Part shown: positions 53,807 through 61,140 of the stretch, piece after piece
Layout: each line of letters starts with the position of its first letter
Numbering within the stretch: the first letter of the stretch is position 1
Assembly: GCF_000006405.1 (NCBI RefSeq)
Contig: NW_003201363.1
Coordinates: 67,181-128,320, forward strand
Origin: Perkinsus marinus ATCC 50983
Taxonomy: Eukaryota > Perkinsozoa > Perkinsida > Perkinsidae
Direction: 5' to 3'
Length of the DNA: 61,140 bases
Made by a program: the position numbers and the translations under genes
The notes under the pieces: model-generated
What the model saw: the letters and a program-made list of their open reading frames with translations, nothing else
Databases searched by the model: none
Told to the model about the DNA's origin: nothing

Positions 53807-56800
53807 TCACTCAGACACAGATGCACGCATTCTATACTTGTTGGCATTATTTATATTATGCCGCACAACATGACGACGAACTTTCTTATCTTCAACGAGT
53901 GTTGGCGATTCGATCTCACTCTCATCAGCGACAATAGCCGGGTGAGTAGTGTTCGTCTTAACGGGAGTCGACTCAGGAGAATCTACTTCACGAAGACCTG
54001 TGCTGAGCCTCGACTCATCGGGTCTCTCAACAGCATTAATGATAGCAGTGTCCCGTCGCCTATTTATCGGTGGCGCTGCCACTGCACCGGTATCCACCTC
54101 CCCATTCGGGCCTGCATCCCTCTGATCGTCCGTCCAGAACGATATGAATGCCGTCACAGCTTGAGTGTCGTCGAACTTCAAAGTAATGTCCACCGCCTTG
54201 CGAGAAGTATTGGTCAAATTAGCAGAGTAATGGTGACGGGAACCTTGTGGGACTTCACCCTCTTCACATTTAACTGTGTATGTCAGCCCATCGACAGCTA
54301 CCCCGGACTGCCGACCACAGTTGTAGGCCACAGAATGATACCGTCTTAGGCCGAAGTCTTCCAGAGGACCACTTACCAGGTCAGGGCGCAGCATCTGAGA
54401 CGCTCACATCAATAACCAACCTCAATGACTCAGCTCACCTCAATAATGTGATCATCGACTTTGTTGTGCTCGCCAGAAATGAGCAACGCCACACGCTTGA
54501 GAGGATGCTCTTCCTCCTTCCCCATATAAACATTATCATCAACACTAATGTGTGTGACATGGTGAGTGATGTTAGTGTCCAATACAATCTAAGCAAATCG
54601 ATAAGTCACATAGGCCTGCCTTCAACGTACTTCCGACAGCCTATGACCGGCAATCATAGCAGCCGCCATAGCAACCATACGGTCCTTGTAGGTGACTGTG
54701 ATCAGTGGCTTGCTCGAGAAGGTCACTCGAGCCTCCCCTCGAGGGGAATACACTATAGGGGCTTTGGCTGGACAACTGCAAATGTGGTTCTGAATAAAGA
54801 CAAGAAATCAAAGCGGCAATAATTTCCACGCTTACATCAACGTGTATTTCTGGGAGGGAATTCTTGACGGTCACCTGTGGAGCGGGTGAAGTGAACTTAG
54901 TGGCGTAGTATGACTCAACCTGATACCAGACCATTCACAACTCGCGTGGAACGGGCCAAAATGAATCGCTTATACAACTGACCACCTTGGCATCGGTAAC
55001 TCTTCCCCATCTAACTAGGAAGCCGATAGCAGCGTAGGTGTCATCAAAGTAAACTGTTAGCCCAGCCTCAGCATTCGCCTGGGCTCTCGAGTCCACGATA
55101 TGCGACGGACACGATACGGTTATAGTGAACTGCAGGTCCTCAGTCTGTACAATCTTGGCTTCCGCCTTATCGCAGACGAACACGCCAGGAGCGTTCTTAG
55201 TCTGAATTCACATTATGAATTCTCAGTAACCACTCTTCTCACCTGTAAGTAGTATTGCCTCTATCCTCCCCCATAGTAGCAGCTATGGCCGGTCCCAAAT
55301 CCTCAGACCCACGGACCACTTTGGTCGAATGAGACATGATCTCAGGACCAAGACCAACCTAGAGGAAGTGCTGTGTTGAGCAGTGACTAGCTATAGTCCT
55401 ACCGCACGCTGGGAAAATCCTCCCCATTTGATAGCAAATGTGATAGCTGCCGACTCAGGGCATTCCAACTTCACAAAGGCCTTATGGGAGTCATCGAAAT
55501 CACAGAGGGCTCTGACGGAGGCCACTCGTGGGGCACCGGGCTGTTCAGGGATCTCCACCGCAGTAGTCACACGTTCACAATGATAATGGAATATAGAGGG
55601 CTCATATCGATATGGTGACACGTGGAACGTTAACTGAACAAAAGTTTATTACGAGTGGGAATATACTCACAGTTGATACCTTGAGTTCCCTTTTAGTCCT
55701 GAAGTTATTTCCGTCATTGCTGCTACCAGGCCTTATCGTGGCACCCTTCAGCGACGCCGACAGCAGCGTGTGAAGGTTATCTATATGCTCTACTGTGACC
55801 TTTCGACATGCCTTAACAAGGTCAGGTGATATGTCCAACTGAACGAGAGGACAACGACCATACAATAACACCATCAGGAGCTGCGGCTTACTCCGCTATT
55901 GTCAGAGTCACCCCAGCCGTAAGCAAAGTGCTGAGCCCAAATAGAGGCGTCACATCGAACCTCGTGCCTCTCCTTGAACTGTGGTCCACAGTAAGCAACC
56001 ACTACATGGCCCTTCGCACCACGGTTGATGATAGGTGTTGTGACCGGCGCACACGAGAGAGGCCTTGCTGGATCGAGCTGAGGACCAGGCCAGGCATCAA
56101 TCACAACTATACACTTCCACCATACCGGTAGCTCCCGTTGGCCGACCACCCTCGATGCACCCAATGGACCTCCACAATGCTCCATGATGGAATCGTCTAT
56201 GCGGATCTGAGGTCATCCACTAGCACGCAGACACACACCGGTTCTACCCTGGAATTCTTCCTGCCACCCCACCAAGTGGCAACATACAAAGTGTTCTCGA
56301 CACTCCCACAGTCGAGATGTTCAACAACAGCACAGTTCTCTCCAGAAGAGCATCCACTCACGACATAGTCAATGTCAATCCCGAAATACCAATCTCGATA
56401 AATGGGATCACCAGTCATAGGGCGAACGGCTTTACGAGACTCCTATGAAATAAGACACAATAAGCCAGCGGAGTACGGCCGCCACTCACCGAGTTCGAGC
56501 CCGGCCCGATTTCGATGAAGCTAGGTAGTTGGCCGAAGTGAGGAAGGCGTGGTATGGTTCCCCTACCATGGTTTTCCGCTCTCCGTGGGAACACCTACCC
56601 AAACATGCAACCTAATACAACGGGAGCTCGAGCTCACCCTGTTGTTAGATGGTTTCCCATGGTGGCCGCCTCTACGTTGTGTGTTTGCATGTGGGTGTTG
56701 CTTCCCAACACGAGTGGGCTGACAGTCGCACAAACATTCACATACCGAATGATGTCGCTGTGGTACTCACCTTCACGTGATAGCCTCGTCCTCGTCGATG

Positions 56801-59800
56801 ATGCTTATCACTGATCTGAAACATTCCCATCAATTCAACTTAGAATTTTCCGACATACCTCCAAAGTCGCTCTGTGTCTTGGCCGACTGTCTCCTCCTCC
56901 TCCTTGCTGATGCCCACTCGGTGTCTGACATTCGTCAACAGTCTGACCCCAATGCCCATCCTGCCAGCCTCACCTGAGTTGTTGTAGTGGGGATAGCCGC
57001 AGAGGTGGGAACCGCTCTCGTGGAAAGGACGTTATCCTACAAGTGATACAGTAGCGGTGGATGTGGTATCATCGATCACTCACTGCTCCTTCAGAATTGC
57101 GGAATCCCCCATAGTTGGCTCGAGCAGAGCTCTCGAAACTAGGCCCCCGAGAAGGACTCGATGCTGGGGTAACAGGTAGAGAGGGAACCTACATACGGCC
57201 ATCGAAAAAGCGACCTAAGCTGAGACCAGTGAGGGATAATATGCACATGGCCAACTACAGCTGTTAGTAGGAATAATTTGGGAAGTTATCGTTGGTTTCT
57301 TTACACTTCTACACGAAATCGTGAATGGATTTTCATAATATAGTGAGAAAACTGACGAGCTCACTTGAAAGAACCAAGCATATATTCCCACACTGGCTAA
57401 GACTCAAGAAAATGAGAAAGGACCTAATCTAAGAAGTATCTCCGTCTCGGAACTCACCTCAGGCTTTGGTTCATGTTCCACTATGTACTCCTTAGGCCAC
57501 GTGAGGTACCTCAACCCCTCCGACCCGTCAGCAGCGATTTCTATGGTAGCACTCAGAGGATTCACACCATGCTTGCTTTTGCACTGAGTCGTTTCTGGTA
57601 CTGCAACCTGTCAAATGAGTTGAATGCCTTCCTAAATCACCCGAGTGCATCTCACCTCTCGAGTAGGGAAGCCCATGAAGGTATTCAGGTCCACCGCGTC
57701 ACCAGCCTCTGTACATGAGACTGTCACTTCACCAGCAGCGCACTCCAAGCTGAATCGATATATAGCAGTTGTCGTGCCCTTCTTCACAATCACAACCGGA
57801 GGCGTCGTGCTAGTCGACTTGCAAACCACCGGAGTGTCATCGCTTCCAAACTGAGGGAGACAACACTCACAAATCGTCATTGACAGCTGCGTAACGTTAC
57901 AAGCGAATCGTGTTGAAACTAAATACAGTTAACCAACCTACTCAACTACCTAACAACAGTGCGTGCCAATTTGATATGCAGATGTGAAGAAAAATGATCA
58001 TTTTGCCAGCGCGAGATGCCATAATGGGTAGTTTGTCTCCACCACAGCTTCAAACGATTATGTTTCTCACAGTACATGTTCGTAGCAATGCTTACATTCT
58101 ATCTGCGTAGTATCAGAACGATTATCATCAATCTCGGGAAAACGCTCATTTTTAACATTTGCATATCAAATGGGCACGAACTGTGATATAATTAGTTATA
58201 TTATAATCACCATACGAACTCGAACGCCCTTCAACTCCATCACTCTGAAGATAAGCGTCTGCATGCCTACTTGCATCATCTTCGCTTTGGTGGCCAAGTC
58301 CATGAGCACTACGCTGATACTCTCATATTCCTCCCTACCCACTGGCTTCACTTTGCAGGAATCGTACTTCGACCCATCGAGACCGATCTGATAGCAATGG
58401 TCCCGGGTTCAATTCCCAGCACCGTCCTTTTTAATAATTTAAAAGCTACTCAGATCGCCTCAAGCCGGAAAGCTATTCCCACCTACCGCTGCACTCCCAT
58501 CGAAACCTCCCCAGTTCTCGGCGAATTCCACAGCGCTGCTATCATCGCACTGGACCAACACTTCCGACTGCACTCCACTGCACTTAGTCATCATATTGAT
58601 AGAATCTCCATCGACCACAAGTGGCTCCCTTACACCATAGTAACAGTCGTATGCAGTAGTAGTCTGAAAACACAACAAACATCAACTTTCTCGTGTTTAC
58701 TATTGGAGGAATATATGTTCGCTTCCCTCAGCTGAGCTAAAGAGTTTACATACGAATTCGGGTATAAGTGTACAGAAAGTGTTCTTAGTTCTTTGAAACT
58801 TCATTCTGAAGTTTCTGCGAAAATTGGTAAGAAAATTCCTCATAGTTTCCACATTTTCACCAACACACGTAGTTGACCATGTGAATATTCTCCCACACTG
58901 CTGAGCTCACCTTGAGGAATCTGCCCGAGACTTTGCCGTCAATAGCAGCAGTAATCCAGGCCTCAGTCAAAGTCCCTCCATTCAAGTTCTCCACATCCTT
59001 ACAGTGTTCAACCACCGATCCATCTATCATGATCTGATCACACAAGCACTAGAAATATAACTGATATGAAGCCAATGCCTCACCCTAGGGTCCGGGTGTT
59101 CACCCCACCGAGCAGCTATCCTCAGCATAGTTCCAACACTATCAAGTCCACCACACGAGATCTCCTCCTTAGAGTGTCCACAAGCCGTTATGATGTATAT
59201 CCTGTCCCCTCTAAAGACCAAGTCCGGTACTGGTGTACTACACACAGCATCGCCCTGAAAGTAACATAGGCTATCAATAATAAACTACGGCAAAGACCCA
59301 CCCAACGTCTCGGTGTTCCCTGCCACTTGCCGTCCATGCCAACATCGTAGGTCAAATCGTCCAGTACTTGTCCATTGGGTAGATCGTCACACTGCAGTAG
59401 TAACTCACTGCTCACCCGAACCTGACCACAGACATGTCGACAAACCTCTCATTCAATCGCGGACTGTCACCTCTTGTTTCGGGTACTTCCCCCACTGGAA
59501 CGCCATAGTCACCGCACTGCCAGCATCATCACATCTCAAAATAACTCCGTCCTTTCCTCCACAGTCAACCTTCACGTGGAACTCATTAACCAAATCCATA
59601 TCCTCAGGAGCTTCCACCACGGCGCCACACTCTATCGGAGATTCCATCGAAGCGAACTGACAAGCAAGCCATCCCCCCCGAATCCGATCAATTCTCTCCT
59701 ACTATCAAATATCGTGTTTCATCATCATAGTAAGCTCCAGTGAGCTCAACCTCTCGATCGCCTATCAAGCCCTGCTTACAGCTCTCTATAACCTCAGTCG

Positions 59801-61140
59801 GCAGCGCCACCTAAATCAGTAATATACATCCTAATAACAACAATAGAATTAGGAATAGGAATATATATCTATATTCATTGAGATCATGATATCAACTTTT
59901 AATGCAATCTTCATAATTCATTTTTCCTCCCTAATTTTATACACATAATAGGAATAATCTTATTCCTCAAAATTTCGGAATATGACAAGTCTAGTACTTT
60001 TAAAGGTAGTATAACTATTGATAAAAACAATAACCGTATAACATTCAATTGTCACCATAAGATAAAATATAGTAAATTTATAATATAAGTATATATAAAC
60101 AACATATATACGTCCTTCAACATCGACCCCAAATGAGAACCTACTCCTGCTTTCTCCATATCCCCCCAACCATGAGCAAAGAGCTGTGCCCATTCGAGCC
60201 CATCACAGGTAACCATGGTGACACTATCCCTCCTAGGGCCACAGTCCGCTGTCACCACATACCCATTGCTAGCATCCATCATGATAGGCAGTGTCACCGC
60301 GTTACACTCTAGAGGATCCTTCGCGTCATACTAAGAGAAACAACATGGACCCATACGATCACTATAAAAGGTCAAGTCGAGCGCACACTGGAGTTTCAAG
60401 ACCGTGATATGAAACATATATTTCACGACTACTGCATATCCGCAGCATATTTCACCAGTTCACGTAAAACAGGTGCAGCTCCACTATACTCATTAATCAG
60501 CCAACGACGGCGTTGACTCACCGGTAGTTCTCGCTGGTCCACGAGCCTAGATGCTCCCACAGGCCCTCCACAGTGCTCCATGATCGGGTCGTCTATCCTC
60601 ACCTAGAATTCAGAGAATTCACAGACTCCTGATATACCAGTACACTCACCCTAGCATCAGTATTCCCAAGCCACCACTTCGACAGGAACAACGTCGTCGC
60701 CACATCCCCACAGTCTAGATGATCGTAGACGATACACTCCGTATCTTGGCATTCAGTTCGCGTTGGTTTGAACTCGAGTTCAATCCAGAAATGCCATTCT
60801 CTATACACAGGGTCCTCATCGCTGTCGACCACCTCTCGTTTTAACACCTAACACATAGTTCATCATCAATACCACACAACCGTGTAGGGGGAATATATGT
60901 TCGCTTCCCTCAGCTGAGCTCAGAGAGGTTCCTCACTAGTTATACGAGTTAGGGTAGAAACGTTCGGAAATCAACAAAAATCTCCCCAAAATTTTCCCAT
61001 ACATGTAGTTGACCATGTGCATATTTTCCCGCACAGTTCACACTCACTCGCTCAGGCGATCCACTGGGTCTCCTTCTAGTGCTGTTAAGTGGTATAGGCT
61101 CTCCATCCGAGTCCTCTCCCGAGGCTATCATAGGCTCCCA
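53807..61140 (-). CDS. Large modular Cys-containing protein, multi-exon, open at right edge
   Basis: At least fifteen minus-strand exons encode recurring ~90-110-residue modules. Each ends in a pattern like (C/F)DD...(A/V)-x-x-F-x-x-x-WG. Examples: CDGLEWAQLFAHGWGDMEKA, CDASIWAQHFAYGWGDSD, CDDAGSAVTMAFQWGKYP, CPESAAITFAIKWGGF, CDDSSAVEFAENWGGFDG, YFDDTYAAIGFLVRWG, LDCGDVATTLFLSKWW, LDCGSVENTLYVATWWG. Exons are joined by short GT-AG introns, often with an AR|VR or similar join. The last exon (54394-53807) ends MRASVSE after a Thr/Glu/Asp-rich tail. The modules look like extracellular beta-domains with one or two disulphides. No membrane segment or signal peptide is seen because the N-terminus is outside the window. 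No family is recognised. Confidence 0.62.
55870..56420 (-). repeat. Module pair duplicated about 4.4 kb away (copy 1)
   Basis: Encodes GDPIYRDWYFGIDIDYVV, LDCGSVENTLYVATWWGG, then IMEHCGGPLGASRVVGQREL and YCGPQFKERHEVRCDASIWA. The same order of strings recurs at 60100-60850. Confidence 0.65.
57227..57395. mobile_element. MITE copy C
   Basis: 169 bp from CAGTGAGGGATAATATGCAC to CATATATTCCCACACTG, ends nearly perfect inverted repeats of CAGTGTGGGAATATAT. The inner GAGCTCACTTGAAAG corresponds to the CTGAGCTCAGCTGAGG block. It lies in an intron of the modular gene. Confidence 0.68.
58391..58440 (+). repeat. tRNA T-arm-like segment with T run, in an intron
   Basis: GGTCCCGGGTTCAATTCCCA, then GCACCGTCCTTTTT: T-arm, short 3' piece and a five-T run, antisense to the modular gene. 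It resembles the Brr2 intron copy at 37803-37855. Confidence 0.55.
58699..58900. mobile_element. MITE copy D
   Basis: About 200 bp from GGAGGAATATATGTTCGCTT through CCCTCAGCTGAGCTAAAG to GAATATTCTCCCACACTG. It is inverted relative to copies A-C, with the CACTG end about ten bases from the donor of the host intron (minus strand AAG|GTGAGCTCAGCAGTGTGGG). Confidence 0.7.
60100..60850 (-). repeat. Module pair duplicated about 4.4 kb away (copy 2)
   Basis: Encodes DEDPVYREWHFWIELEF, LDCGDVATTLFLSKWWLG, then IMEHCGGPVGASRLVDQREL and DCGPRRDSVTMVTCDGLEW. It aligns along its length with 55870-56420, including exon borders. Confidence 0.65.
60881..61036. mobile_element. MITE copy E
   Basis: About 156 bp from CGTGTAGGGGGAATATATGT through CTCAGCTGAGCTCAGAGAGG to GCATATTTTCCCGCACAG. 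It occupies most of the intron that follows the PSGSPER-coding exon; orientation as in copy D, again directly beside the donor. Confidence 0.66.

Noticed and set aside
56480-56515. GAGTTCGAGCCCGGCCC as another tRNA-like insert
   Set aside because: Only the B-box word is present, beside a splice donor and without T run or further tRNA similarity.

Overview
This is eukaryotic nuclear DNA from an intron-rich, compact protist genome. I infer an alveolate of the Perkinsus type from gene content and style, but no marker here proves the taxon. Genes sit on both strands with short spacers. Most introns are GT-AG and only 45-110 nt long. One 100-N assembly gap lies at 42622-42721. Exon joins below come from conserved protein motifs and splice dinucleotides, not from transcripts.

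Layout. 1-1925 (-): fossil Gag-protease part of an LTR-type retroelement, running off the left edge. 1930-4487: non-coding, with one MITE copy. 4488-6440 (-): hypothetical acidic protein. 6692-9745 (-): multi-exon DHHC palmitoyltransferase. 10195-19359 (+): array of five intronless paralogs, each made of four ~110-residue repeats. Several begin MGC, MGS or MGN, as lipid-anchored proteins do. 19550-23585 (+): spliced coiled-coil and polyQ protein. 25448-26875 (+): SLC37-like sugar-phosphate transporter. 27.1-27.6 kb: minisatellite and duplicated spacer. 28020-29372 (-): TLC-domain membrane protein. 30129-40236 (+): complete Brr2 (U5 snRNP helicase) gene with about thirty introns. 40334-42032 (+): ubiquitin-like-domain protein resembling the SF3A1 C-terminus. 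42850-43643 (+): probable mitochondrial ribosomal protein uS2. 44135-45473 (-): HD-domain phosphohydrolase. 45560-46292 (-): hypothetical. 47168-48394 (+): tandem pair of TMEM14-family genes. 49805-51720 (-): branched-chain aminotransferase. 53807-61140 (-): large multi-exon, Cys-containing modular gene open at the right edge.

The most striking signal is in the introns. Three short sequence families recur in introns of unrelated genes: (i) 45-49-nt introns built around a small palindrome with core TTTCGTGGCGCG, in both orientations; (ii) ~50-nt introns carrying GCGGAGCGAAGCG; (iii) introns containing a tRNA-like T-arm/B-box (GGTTCGATCC type), often followed by a T run. A fourth element, a 150-210-bp MITE with CAGTGTGGGA termini, also lies in introns next to the donor site. 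This looks like a genome gaining introns from several kinds of small mobile or tRNA-derived sequence (introner-like elements).

A second theme is the DHHC palmitoyltransferase placed head-to-head with an array of paralogs whose N-termini look N-myristoylated and palmitoylated. This may be an enzyme with its substrates, and gene conversion is visible inside the array.
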